Positions 8,312 through 16,439 of a DNA stretch of 20,032 nt are shown piece after piece (the first letter of the stretch is position 1; each line of letters starts with the position of its first letter). A program made the translations under genes and the position numbers. Below the pieces are notes generated by a model. It was not told where the DNA came from. It saw only the letters and a list, made by a program, of their open reading frames with translations, and did not search any database. The DNA is from Firmicutes bacterium UBA1065 (GTDB lineage: Bacteria > Bacillota > Clostridia > Tissierellales > Sedimentibacteraceae), in assembly GCA_002316225.1 (NCBI GenBank), contig DCDC01000132.1, positions 1 to 20,032 on the forward strand. Direction: 5' to 3'.

Positions 8312-8423
8312 GTCATCCTGAGCGATAGCGAAGGATCTCATTAAATGATGGGATTCTTCACTGCGTTCAGAATGACACTATGTGAGCTCATGGGATCCTT
8401 CGAGCTGAAGCCCTCAGGATGAC
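8312..8423. repeat. Cluster of three REP-like palindromic repeat units
   Basis: Three related units of about 28-32 bp share the pattern GTCATYCTGA-(variable)-GAAGRATCYC. Unit A (8312-8339) is on the plus strand. Units B (8350-8378) and C (8392-8423) are on the minus strand. A and B form an imperfect inverted pair around a short AT-rich spacer. The core resembles a widespread intergenic repeat found in many bacteria. It occupies most of the 208-bp rluD-pyrR gap and would be transcribed, where it could fold and affect RNA stability. More GC-rich than nearby intergenic DNA. Confidence 0.75.
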
Positions 8424-8484
8424 TCTATGGTGTATTCATAGCAATGACAGTTGTAAGTTATTCATAACAAAGACACACCAGTTG

Positions 8485-9465
8485 TCATTTTATTCTGTTC
8501 AGGACATTTATGAAATAATCCGGTAAATCACTGTCAAATTCCATGTACTGACCGGTGGTGGGATGAACAAATCCCAAAGTTTTCGAATGCAAAAGCTGCC
8601 CTTCCAGACCAAATTTGTTTGTCTTATTCCCGTAAACATCATCTCCCACAAGGGGATGACCTATATGCTTCATATGAACCCTTATTTGATGAGTTCTGCC
8701 GGTTTTCAGCCTTAATTTTACCAAGGTGTAATTGCCGTATCTTTCAACCACCCAATAATTGGTTATTGCTTCCTTGCCCTTCTTACCTGTCACGGTGCGT
8801 TTTTTTCTGTCCTTTTCGCTTCTGCCCAAGGGGGCATTGATTTCCCCTTCATCATTTTTAATGTTTCCGTGAACTAAGGCATAATAAATCCTCTTAATCG
8901 AATGCTCTTTTAAGCACTGGGCCAAAAAATTATGGGCCCTGTCATTTTTGGCAACCAGCATGAGACCTGAAGTATTCTTATCCAACCTGTGAACAATCCC
9001 GGGACGCAATACCCCGTTAATGGTTGATAAATCTTTCAGATGATACATGAGACCGTTAACTAAGGTGCCGGAATAATGACCCGGTGCCGGATGAACCACC
9101 ATTCCCTGGGCCTTGTTTATCACTGCCAGGTCTTTGTCTTCATAAACAATGTCCAGTGGGATGTTTTCAGGTACCACATCCAGAATTTCAGGAGGTGGAA
9201 TTACAATTTTTATTTCATCCTTCAGCTTGACCTTATAGTTTGCCTTAACAGGTTTTTCATTAAGGGTGACCCTGCCCTCGCTTATAAGTTTTTGCACGTA
9301 ATTCCGCGATTCATTCAATTTATCTGAAAGGTAGACATCGATTCTCTGCCCTTCGGTATCTGAAAGCAAAATGACTTTCTTTTCTTCATCACCGGGAAGA
9401 AAAGTATCCTCAAAGTCGTCCCCATCATCAAAGTCAATATAATCAAAGTTATTATCAGCTTTCAT
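8485..9465 (-). CDS. rluD: RluD-family 23S rRNA pseudouridine synthase
   Basis: About 326 aa from ATG 9465. An acidic N-terminal tail is followed by an S4 RNA-binding domain (about 38-90: RIDVYLSDKLNESRNYVQKLI). The RluA/RluD catalytic domain has RPGIVHRLDKNTSGL with the catalytic Asp in HRLD (about residue 162) and GRTHQIRVHMKHIGHPLVGD. The family isomerises specific uridines in 23S rRNA (helix 69 region for RluD) or close relatives; the exact site cannot be read from sequence. The ATG at 9465 overlaps the end of lspA by 11 nt, so translation is probably coupled. An in-frame TTG at 9483 and GTG at 9474 are alternatives but have no better ribosome binding site. The lspA-rluD order is common in Firmicutes and beyond. 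Confidence 0.93.
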   Translation of the reverse strand: MKADNNFDYIDFDDGDDFEDTFLPGDEEKKVILLSDTEGQRIDVYLSDKLNESRNYVQKLISEGRVTLNEKPVKANYKVKLKDEIKIVIPPPEILDVVPENIPLDIVYEDKDLAVINKAQGMVVHPAPGHYSGTLVNGLMYHLKDLSTINGVLRPGIVHRLDKNTSGLMLVAKNDRAHNFLAQCLKEHSIKRIYYALVHGNIKNDEGEINAPLGRSEKDRKKRTVTGKKGKEAITNYWVVERYGNYTLVKLRLKTGRTHQIRVHMKHIGHPLVGDDVYGNKTNKFGLEGQLLHSKTLGFVHPTTGQYMEFDSDLPDYFINVLNRIK

Positions 9466-9934
9466 TACCTTCACTCGTTTCAAACTTGTTAAAAAGTATC
9501 AATATAACCATGAGCAGGGTTCCGCATACGATAATGGAGTCCGCTATGTTAAATACGGGAAAATTATAGAGATTTCCGAACCTTACATCTATAAAATCAA
9601 CAACATAACCTAATCTCAGCCTGTCGATGAAATTTCCGATTGCTCCTCCGCTTATCATGGCAATGGATATTTTGGACAAATTGGATATATTCTTTGTTTT
9701 AAAATATATATATCCCAAGAACATCAGCATGAGGATGGTGGTAATCAAAAAGAAAATCCTTTGATCCTGCAATATGCTGAATGCTGCCCCCTTGTTTTCT
9801 GCATAGGTCAAACGCAAAAAATTTCCCAATATTTTTATTGACCCGCCGTCTTTTAAAACATCTGCCGCCCATAACTTGCTTACCTGGTCCAAGACTACCG
9901 ATAAAATTATTATACTGCCTGCCAAAATATTCAT
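9455..9934 (-). CDS. lspA: Lipoprotein signal peptidase (signal peptidase II)
   Basis: 159 aa from ATG 9934, chosen over a longer open frame up to 10000 because AGGAG lies five bases upstream and the length and N-terminal membrane helix fit the family. Four membrane helices are visible (about 4-22, 58-78, 87-105, 130-148). The catalytic aspartates are in VVDF (D113) and NIADS (D132), with the usual 19-residue spacing, and the conserved GGAIGNFIDR is present (96-105). LspA is the membrane aspartyl protease that cleaves diacylglyceryl-modified prolipoproteins before the lipidated Cys. It follows ylmH by 11 nt and overlaps rluD by 11 nt. DivIVA, often found between ylmH and lspA in Firmicutes, is absent. 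Confidence 0.95.
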   Translation of the reverse strand: MNILAGSIIILSVVLDQVSKLWAADVLKDGGSIKILGNFLRLTYAENKGAAFSILQDQRIFFLITTILMLMFLGYIYFKTKNISNLSKISIAMISGGAIGNFIDRLRLGYVVDFIDVRFGNLYNFPVFNIADSIIVCGTLLMVILILFNKFETSEGNES

Positions 9935-9945
9935 AAGTACTCCTG

Positions 9946-10728
9946 TCAAACATAATGCTTGATTTCTATTACTATCTTTCCGCTCCTTGTCCTGCCGCAT
10001 ATTTTATGTATTTTAAACCGCCCTGCCTTGCTTATGGACAAGAGGTCCCCTTCCTTTAATTCGGTGCTTGCCTTGTCTTCGGGAATGTGGTTGACTTTGA
10101 CCCTGCCCGACCTTATTATGTCACCGGCCTTTTCCCTTGATGTTTTTGCAAGGTGCTTCACAAGGTTATCAAGCCGCATAGAAGAGCTTATTATATCCAA
10201 AAATTCATGTTCTTCTTCCTTATATTCCACCCGGTCTAAACTTATTATTTCTGCTTCTATTTTATTATGACCTATTTTATCCAGATTGTAAATTATATAA
10301 TCGGCTATATCCCTGTGAACAAGAATATCCGCATAATCATCAAAGACATATATATCCCCGGTCCTGCTTCTTTCAATGCCCAGGGACATAAGTGCCCCAA
10401 GGTAATCCTTATGGGTGAGTTTTTTGAATTTGGATTTATTCTTAATCCGGATACCGGAAATAAACTCACTAACATCTGTTTCACAATATTGAGGGTATAA
10501 AATGAAAACTTTCCTCTCACATTTTTCATATGAGGGGAAAATTTCATAATCTATATCATAGTATTTTATTACCGGTATGCTTATTTCAACAATATATGGA
10601 TTTATGAAGTCCGTTGCTGCGGTCATGTGATTCTTACTAACATACAATGCCTTGTCATGAATTTTTTTGACCGCCTCTCTTGCTTCATCATCCTTGATGA
10701 AATCAAAATATTTTTCTAAATCTTTCAT
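9946..10728 (-). CDS. ylmH: YlmH family S4-domain RNA-binding protein
   Basis: 260 aa, typical of YlmH. The N-terminal part contains the conserved LTHKDYLGALMSLGIERSRTGDI block (105-127 by my count). The C-terminal S4 RNA-binding domain spans about 184-245 (MRLDNLVKHLA, IIRSGRVKVN). YlmH sits in the division gene cluster of many Gram-positive bacteria. As I recall recent work, it can bind 50S-peptidyl-tRNA complexes and take part in ribosome-associated quality control like RqcP; if so it is functionally linked to rqcH at the left end of the window. The start is ATG 10728 with AAAGGA four bases upstream. The 72-bp gap to yggT carries no convincing terminator, so it is placed in the same operon. 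Confidence 0.92.
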   Translation of the reverse strand: MKDLEKYFDFIKDDEAREAVKKIHDKALYVSKNHMTAATDFINPYIVEISIPVIKYYDIDYEIFPSYEKCERKVFILYPQYCETDVSEFISGIRIKNKSKFKKLTHKDYLGALMSLGIERSRTGDIYVFDDYADILVHRDIADYIIYNLDKIGHNKIEAEIISLDRVEYKEEEHEFLDIISSSMRLDNLVKHLAKTSREKAGDIIRSGRVKVNHIPEDKASTELKEGDLLSISKAGRFKIHKICGRTRSGKIVIEIKHYV

Positions 10729-10800
10729 TATTTCCTTTTAAGCATGCCCTTTATATTATGACCTTGCCTGAATTGACAGGGATAGGCCATTAGAGGCATT

Positions 10801-11064
10801 TTATATATAGAATAACAACCTTATCATAAGATTTAACAATATGATTGCTAAGATTGGTGAAAAGTCAAACATTCCCATGCCTAATCCTAATTTATCTAAA
10901 ATTGCCCTGCATGGAGCCAGTACAGGCTCGGTCATCTGATAGATAAAGTAGGAAATCTTTGAAGTTTGTAGGGTTGGGAAAAATGATAATATTGCCCGGA
11001 TCAGTATTAAGTAATAAATTATTCTCAATAGTGTTCCAAGAGCTACCTGTATAACAAAAAACAT
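10801..11064 (-). CDS. YggT/YlmG family membrane protein
   Basis: 87 aa with two hydrophobic segments (about 5-28 and 66-86). A loop between them carries the family signature TEPVLAPCR, and DFSPILAIILL opens the second helix. YggT/YlmG proteins are small inner-membrane proteins encoded next to sepF in Gram-positive bacteria and are thought to help membrane or septum organisation; no enzymatic role is established. The start is ATG 11064 with AAGGAG five bases upstream. It lies 9 nt after sepF. Confidence 0.93.
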   Translation of the reverse strand: MFFVIQVALGTLLRIIYYLILIRAILSFFPTLQTSKISYFIYQMTEPVLAPCRAILDKLGLGMGMFDFSPILAIILLNLMIRLLFYI

Positions 11065-11073
11065 ATACGCTCC

Positions 11074-11514
11074 TTATTTACCGTAGTAATAATTCCTTTC
11101 AAACCTGTCTCTTAATCTTCCGTCAATTTGTACATTGTTGGGAGCTAATACGAATATTCCGTTTGATACTTTTTGGATGCTTGCTTCCAGTGCGTAAACA
11201 GCACCCTTGATGAATTCAAATACCTGCTTTTGATCCTCAAGCTCCATCCCTTCGATATTGAGGACAACAACTTTTCTGTTCTTGATTTCGTCTACTGCTT
11301 TTGTGCAATCCTCGTACTTTGCCGGCTCACATATAAAGACTTTCATATCGGTGTTGGAATGAACCTTGATTACATTGCTTTTTTTTGCGTAACCGTCCAT
11401 TCTTTCATTTTTGTTCCTGTCGGTATTGCCTTCAGAAACAAGATCCTCCTCCTCATAGTCTTCTTCCAGGTCTGTGATGCCTATGAAGTCCTTTACTTTT
11501 TCCATTACACTCAT
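11074..11514 (-). CDS. sepF: Cell division protein SepF
   Basis: 146 aa. A short N-terminal amphipathic segment (VMEKVKDFIGI) fits the membrane-targeting helix. An acidic/charged linker (about 15-50) leads to the SepF core (about 57-138: VFICEPAKYEDC, VVVLNIEGME, GAVYALEASIQKV, IFVLAP). SepF binds the FtsZ C-terminus, tethers FtsZ to the membrane and forms arcs or rings at the septum. The ATG at 11514 directly follows the yggS stop codon (TAA-ATG), and its ribosome binding site GGAGG lies in the last codons of yggS, so the two genes are coupled. The yggS-sepF-yggT-ylmH order is the classic Gram-positive division cluster. Confidence 0.95.
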   Translation of the reverse strand: MSVMEKVKDFIGITDLEEDYEEEDLVSEGNTDRNKNERMDGYAKKSNVIKVHSNTDMKVFICEPAKYEDCTKAVDEIKNRKVVVLNIEGMELEDQKQVFEFIKGAVYALEASIQKVSNGIFVLAPNNVQIDGRLRDRFERNYYYGK

Positions 11515-12219
11515 TTACTCTTCCTCCTTATATTTTCTGGCTCCAAATATAGCTGTTCCGATACGAATCATGTTAGAGCCTTCCTCAATAGCAACTTCAA
11601 AATCATTTGTCATGCCCATGGACAGATATTTCATCTCTGCATTTTTCAAATTCATGGTTGAGATCTTATCATATATATCCTTCATTTTTTTGAAAACCCA
11701 TCTCACATCCTCGGGGTTCTCGCAAAAAGGGGCAACCGTCATCAAGCCTAAAACTCGGATATTCTCAAAGTTTTCCAAGCTCTTAATAAAGTCATATATA
11801 TTTTCTTCTTTTATACCGAATTTGCTTTCTTCTTCTCCAATATTTAGTTCAATTAGCACATTTGCGACCAGGCCCTTATTTTTTGCCCTTTTGTCTATTT
11901 CCTCCGCTAAACTCAGGCTGTCCACCGAATGAATGAGGACTGTCTTGTCAATTATGTACTTTACCTTATTCTTCTGCAGGTGGCCTATCATGTGCCATTT
12001 TATACCTGTATCCTTGAGATCCTCGTATTTTTTTATTAATTCCTGAACCCTGTTTTCTCCAAGATTGTCGATACCTGCTTCAAGAGCTTCTCTGACCTTA
12101 GGAGATTCAACTGTTTTAGACACAGCTATCAGTGTTATATCATTCGGATTTCTGCCGGCTTTTTTGCAGGTAACTTCAATCCTTTTCACTATGTCGTCAA
12201 TATTTTCTTTAATGTTCAA
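11515..12219 (-). CDS. YggS/YlmE family PLP-binding protein (PLP homeostasis)
   Basis: 234 aa, the family length. The PLP-binding lysine is in ITLIAVSKTVES (K35). GENRVQE, WHMIGHLQKNK and LSMGMTNDFEVAIEEGSNMIRIG are the conserved single-domain PLP barrel motifs. The protein carries pyridoxal phosphate and buffers its supply; no catalytic reaction is established. It starts with TTG at 12219, supported by AGGAGG five bases upstream; the first ATG would lie far inside the barrel. It follows the HlyD-like gene by 9 nt. Confidence 0.95.
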   Translation of the reverse strand: MNIKENIDDIVKRIEVTCKKAGRNPNDITLIAVSKTVESPKVREALEAGIDNLGENRVQELIKKYEDLKDTGIKWHMIGHLQKNKVKYIIDKTVLIHSVDSLSLAEEIDKRAKNKGLVANVLIELNIGEEESKFGIKEENIYDFIKSLENFENIRVLGLMTVAPFCENPEDVRWVFKKMKDIYDKISTMNLKNAEMKYLSMGMTNDFEVAIEEGSNMIRIGTAIFGARKYKEEE

Positions 12220-12228
12220 TTTTGCCTC

Positions 12229-13455
12229 CTAATCCGCTATCTGGCCTTCATACACCTTGTCAGGCTCAAGTATTATTTTATCAAATATTTTAATCGTTGG
12301 GTATCTTTTTTCCCCTACTTTTATAATATTTCTTTCGTTTACCCCAATGTAATCCCCGGGATAAACAATGGAATACTCTTCATCGCTGCCTAATATTTCA
12401 ACGGGGAAAAATTTTATAATATTGCTGGCATCCTGCACATATACGCCCTTCATCCCGTTTTGCTCAGTCAGTGCCTGGTTCTTTATTTTAAGGCCCTCAT
12501 AGGTTGCCGTAATCAGCTCAATATTTACATACCTCTTATCATATACCTTGTAGAAATAGTCGTCGAAAAACAAGACTAAGACTGATTCCTCACTGCCGTA
12601 ATTTATTTTTTCTATATAGCCCCAGACTAAGTGCTGGCCTCCGTCAGACAGGACCCTGACCTTTATGTATTTATTTTCTTCAAACAGCTTTGCCTTTTCG
12701 TTATTTACCCTTGCTGCTATATAGTATTCAAAATTTTTGATTATTTTATAGAAGTCTTCACCGCTTTGAATATGCTCTTTTTTGCTTTTTATTGTATATT
12801 CACGCTTGTTGAAGCTGCTGGGGGTCATGTCCAAAACATTTTCAAAATTATAAATTCCTTCCAGGCCATCGGTTTTATATGAAATGATTCCTGCCCGGTC
12901 CGAATAGTGGGCAACCTTATGGGTGGAAATGCTGTTTACCAGGTTGTTTTTCATGTCATACAGCTGGCCGGCCGTATAACCTTCATACCTGCTGCCCAAA
13001 TAGTTTCCGTTTGCCATTTGTTCCACTATATCATACATATTTTCCAGGTCATTGTTCAATATGCTGATTTGCAATTCATTTTGATAAGCAGTGAAGCTTT
13101 CCTGGGATAAAAGCTGATCGCTCTTTTCCAGCCTGTCTATGGCAGCTTGAATTTCGGCAATTTGTCTGTTTACTTCAACTGAATCAGCATCGGTGTTAAT
13201 ATCGGCTATCAGTTGCCCTTTTTTAATTTTGGCTCCTTCTTCGCAATAATATAAAACGTTGCCATCAATGTTTGCCTTGTATACATTTTCATCTTTTATA
13301 ACAATTCCCTCAGCCTTTATTACATCCTCCAAAATTCCGTTTTCCACTATCATGAAGTCTGCGGGGGACTTGAAATTTTGAAATATATAAATGGCTATAA
13401 CTACTATCACAAAGGATAGGAAGAAATTTTTTAAACCAAAATTTTTTCTCGCCAT
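12229..13455 (-). CDS. HlyD-like single-pass membrane protein (division-cluster type)
   Basis: 408 aa. A short basic N-terminus is followed by one membrane helix (about 10-27). The extracytoplasmic part has a lipoyl/barrel-sandwich half-motif (about 58-90: NVLYYCEEGAKIKKGQLIADI), a helical coiled-coil-like hairpin (about 92-190), and C-terminal beta-rich domains. This resembles the HlyD/efflux-adaptor family, but no ABC or RND transporter gene is nearby. Its place as first gene of the yggS-sepF operon suggests an envelope or division role instead of drug export; that is inference. The start is ATG 13455 with GGAG seven bases upstream. A good promoter lies about 42 nt upstream. Confidence 0.8.
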   Translation of the reverse strand: MARKNFGLKNFFLSFVIVVIAIYIFQNFKSPADFMIVENGILEDVIKAEGIVIKDENVYKANIDGNVLYYCEEGAKIKKGQLIADINTDADSVEVNRQIAEIQAAIDRLEKSDQLLSQESFTAYQNELQISILNNDLENMYDIVEQMANGNYLGSRYEGYTAGQLYDMKNNLVNSISTHKVAHYSDRAGIISYKTDGLEGIYNFENVLDMTPSSFNKREYTIKSKKEHIQSGEDFYKIIKNFEYYIAARVNNEKAKLFEENKYIKVRVLSDGGQHLVWGYIEKINYGSEESVLVLFFDDYFYKVYDKRYVNIELITATYEGLKIKNQALTEQNGMKGVYVQDASNIIKFFPVEILGSDEEYSIVYPGDYIGVNERNIIKVGEKRYPTIKIFDKIILEPDKVYEGQIAD

Positions 13456-13497
13456 TTTTTATCTCCAACCTGCTTCACGATTGGCTTAATCAAGTCT

Positions 13498-13527
13498 ATT
13501 ATAACATAATTTTCATATTTTGTGCAA
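13498..13527 (-). promoter_or_regulatory. Sigma-A promoter of the division/envelope operon
   Basis: On the minus strand a -35 TTGCAC (13527-13522) and a perfect -10 TATAAT (13503-13498) are separated by 18 nt. The start codon of the HlyD-like gene is about 42 nt downstream. It should drive the chain from the HlyD-like gene through pyrR. The rest of the 153-bp gap is AT-rich and shows no GC-rich terminator for the TPR gene upstream. Confidence 0.75.
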
Positions 13528-13608
13528 GCAATATCGGATGATTTTCAATAAAATTTGCAATAATTATTAAAATTAATCAATATATATGTCATATTTTTTG
13601 TCTGCCAA

Positions 13609-14742
13609 TCATGTTTCAATGTTTTTCTCCAATTCTTCCTTAATGCTTAAGGCCACAGGATCATTGGGATTGATTTTTAAAGCTGTTTGAATATCTTCCC
13701 TGGCCTTGTCCATCTGATTATTGTATAAATAAGCCACGGCCCTGTTGCAGAACACCTCGCAGTTTCCCGGTTCAAGGCTCAGAAGTTTTGTGAACAGGTC
13801 TGCCGCTTCAACATATTTACCCATTACAATCTTGCAAAGGCCTAATTCATTCAGGCTTTCTTTTTGAACAGGGTCAATCTTCAATACATTCTCAAAATAT
13901 TTTTCCGCTATGTCATACTCTCCCTTGGACCTGTAGGCAAGGCCTATGAAAAACAACAAATTCCACCAGCCGCTATAGTCCTTCACCAGGGGCAGTAAAA
14001 GATCCAAAGCTTCATCCGGCTTTTCCTTCAGTACCAAATTATATCCCTTTTCAAAATCAACATAAGGTTTTAATTGAATCAATTCATTCCTTATTTCTTC
14101 TACTCTTAAATCATCATCGTCCAATTCCTGGTGTTTCTGCCAGGTTAGTTCCGCCTTAATATACTGCTGCTTCCTCTTGTAATAAAAGCCTAACTTATAA
14201 TAAGCCAGGGAAAACCTGTCATTGTAGTCAAGGCACTTTTCAAAATAATAATTAGCTTCTTCCAAAAAATACCGGCTGGTGTCCTTCCCTTTTTCGTGGA
14301 GCTCCATCCCCATTTTCTCCAGGCAGGAAGCGTAGATGAAGCAGGTTTTTTCGTTTTCTTCGCTGTTAACTAAGGCTTTTCCGTAAACAACCCCGTCTTC
14401 CGCCTTAATGTCGTTGTTTATGCAGTATATGATATAGGGCATGAAGCCGAAGCTAAGCTTCTCAAACATGTCCTTATAATCCTTTATGTATTCAAAATCC
14501 TTGTCTGTCCCAAATAAATATATGATTCCGTCAATTATGTTGTTGAGGGTTATACCGTCAATCTGGCCCTGTTTTCTTATATCCTCCAACAGCCTTTCAA
14601 GTCTTACGGGTACCGGGAGTTCCTCTTTGGTAACATATGTTTTATCCTTGAAGTTGACGCTTGCACCCTTTCTCAAGCTGATAAAGGAAATATCCTTTCT
14701 TTTTTTTGTAAAAAATTCTTCTAAATATTCAGCCCTGTCCAT
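13609..14742 (-). CDS. TPR repeat protein
   Basis: 377 aa. The first ~130 residues have no recognised motif. TPR-like helix pairs then run to the C-terminus: about 176-209, 262-293 (AYRSKGEYDIAEKYFENVLKID), 295-327 (LGLCKIVMGKYVEAADLFTKLL) and 329-361 (AVAYLYNNQMDKAREDIQTALKINP). No signal peptide or membrane helix, so it is probably a cytoplasmic scaffold. The ATG at 14742 overlaps the end of the radical SAM gene by 22 nt, and its ribosome binding site GAGGAGG lies inside that gene, so expression is coupled. It is the last gene of a three-gene operon. Partner unknown. Confidence 0.85.
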   Translation of the reverse strand: MDRAEYLEEFFTKKRKDISFISLRKGASVNFKDKTYVTKEELPVPVRLERLLEDIRKQGQIDGITLNNIIDGIIYLFGTDKDFEYIKDYKDMFEKLSFGFMPYIIYCINNDIKAEDGVVYGKALVNSEENEKTCFIYASCLEKMGMELHEKGKDTSRYFLEEANYYFEKCLDYNDRFSLAYYKLGFYYKRKQQYIKAELTWQKHQELDDDDLRVEEIRNELIQLKPYVDFEKGYNLVLKEKPDEALDLLLPLVKDYSGWWNLLFFIGLAYRSKGEYDIAEKYFENVLKIDPVQKESLNELGLCKIVMGKYVEAADLFTKLLSLEPGNCEVFCNRAVAYLYNNQMDKAREDIQTALKINPNDPVALSIKEELEKNIET

Positions 14743-16439
14743 TCTTCCTCCTCTACATTGTTAACAACATATGTTTCGCACCTGTTAAAAATATTTTCCC
14801 TGTCCCTGTATAAAAACAAGATAATGTTTCCTCCGATTTCCGAAATCCTGAAATCATTAATTATTTTCCCTTCTTTTGAAGGGAAATATTTATTCTTAAA
14901 ATCTACATCATGAGCCAGCCGCTTCTTTATGTCTTTAAACTTGTCTTCCGACTCCCTGTCCAAATAGTCCGGCAACTCTTCAAACTGGTTATTAAATATA
15001 TAATCAAATTTCAGGGTTTCTATGAACTCTTGGTCCATACCTTTACGGTATTTTACATAATCATAGAGTATTTTGTAAAGATTTTTCCTGCTGTGGGCCT
15101 GGTTGTACAAATCATGCTTGAGCCAGTAATCACTGAAAGATTCGTAAAACTCAAAGGGGGAATCGGGAAACTCCGTATCTGTTACATATTTTAAGGATTT
15201 GTCGAAGTATTTTTCATTATAATATCTATTGACCAAATCTTCAATCTTTTTTAATTTTAATAATTCTTCCAGGCTCATATATTTTGTGCATATCACTTCA
15301 TAGGGGGCTTTTTTTGTGTATTTTATCCCGTGCTTATCCCGGTCCCTGAAGATTTTGGTTCCCTTTAAAACTTTTAAAAAACCTAACTGTATCTTCTCGG
15401 CATCAAGCCTATATACCCCGTCAAAGGACTTTTTAAAACTTTCATAATCTTCATAGGGCAAGCCTGCGATAAGGTCCAGATGCATGTGGATATTCTTGTT
15501 TTTCCCGATTTGCCTGATAGCCCGGCTCAATTTTTCCTTGTCCATGTGCCTGTCGATTTCTCTTAAAGTATCTTCATTCAGGGACTGAACACCGATTTCA
15601 AACTGGAACATGTTGACGGGCATTTTGCTTAAGAAATTCAGGAACTCGTCATTAATGATGTCTGCGGTAATTTCGAAATGCACTGTCATATTATTCTTAT
15701 TGTTTTTAGCTATATACTCCATTATTTCCATGGACCGCCTGTAATCCGCATTGAATGTCCTGTCCACAAACTTGATTTGCCTCGCCCTGGTATTCAAAAG
15801 CATTTTTAGGTTCCTCTTAACCCTTTCCATGGAAAAGAATCTCAGTTTTTTGTCAAGGGAGGACAAGCAAAAAGAACAGCAAAAAGGGCATCCCCTTGAG
15901 GATTCGTAATATATTATCTTGTTATCGAATTCTTCCCCTTCCTCATAGGGGTAATCGATTATATCAAGATTATCAATGGGGCACCTGTCTTCGTTAATTA
16001 TAACTTCATTGTTTTCCTTGTAGGCGAGACCCTTGATTTTGCCAAGGTCCGGTTTATGTTTATGGATTTCTTCAAGAAATTCCCTGAAACTTTCTTCTCC
16101 TTCTCCGAAGATTACATAATCTATTGAGGAATTGGATTCCATAAAATCCCTTATTTCATAGGAAACCTCGGGACCTCCGCAAAGTATCTTTAGCTTTTTG
16201 TTTGCTTCCTTAATAATGTATGAAATATCCTTGATATAATCAATATTCCATATATAACAGGAAAAGCAAATGATGTCCGGGTCTTCAGCCAATATTTCCC
16301 CCAATATGTATTCCTGCTTTTGGTTTATGGTGAATTCTTTTATGGCAATATTAAAATTCCTGCAATATTTTTTTAAATACCGCACGGCTAAATTTGCGTG
16401 AATATACTTTGAATCCAGGCTTACCAACAATATTTTCAT
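14721..16439 (-). CDS. B12-binding/radical SAM protein, DUF4080 type
   Basis: 572 aa. The N-terminal cobalamin-binding-like domain (about 1-130) begins with MKILLVSLDSKYIHANLAVRYL, the segment typical of DUF4080 proteins. The radical SAM domain has CPFCCSFC (184-191), giving the CxxxCxxC cluster that binds the 4Fe-4S, then FVDRTFN, FQFEIGVQSLN and HLDLIAGLPYED. A C-terminal DUF4080 region follows (about 390-572). It is probably a methyl- or alkyl-transferring or rearranging radical enzyme; the substrate is unknown. The classical B12 motif DxHxxG is not evident, so cobalamin binding is uncertain. The ATG at 16439 overlaps the stop of the upstream gene by 4 nt (ATGA). The family is common in Clostridia as a conserved neighbour of housekeeping genes. 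Confidence 0.9.
   Translation of the reverse strand: MKILLVSLDSKYIHANLAVRYLKKYCRNFNIAIKEFTINQKQEYILGEILAEDPDIICFSCYIWNIDYIKDISYIIKEANKKLKILCGGPEVSYEIRDFMESNSSIDYVIFGEGEESFREFLEEIHKHKPDLGKIKGLAYKENNEVIINEDRCPIDNLDIIDYPYEEGEEFDNKIIYYESSRGCPFCCSFCLSSLDKKLRFFSMERVKRNLKMLLNTRARQIKFVDRTFNADYRRSMEIMEYIAKNNKNNMTVHFEITADIINDEFLNFLSKMPVNMFQFEIGVQSLNEDTLREIDRHMDKEKLSRAIRQIGKNKNIHMHLDLIAGLPYEDYESFKKSFDGVYRLDAEKIQLGFLKVLKGTKIFRDRDKHGIKYTKKAPYEVICTKYMSLEELLKLKKIEDLVNRYYNEKYFDKSLKYVTDTEFPDSPFEFYESFSDYWLKHDLYNQAHSRKNLYKILYDYVKYRKGMDQEFIETLKFDYIFNNQFEELPDYLDRESEDKFKDIKKRLAHDVDFKNKYFPSKEGKIINDFRISEIGGNIILFLYRDRENIFNRCETYVVNNVEEEEWTGLNI

Noticed and set aside
8312..8423. CRISPR array
   Set aside because: The three units differ in orientation and sequence and lack regular unique spacers; REP-like instead.
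11173..11661. Open frame of about 162 codons on the plus strand
   Set aside because: Antisense to sepF and yggS, both clearly real; hydrophobic-looking content is a by-product of the opposite strand.
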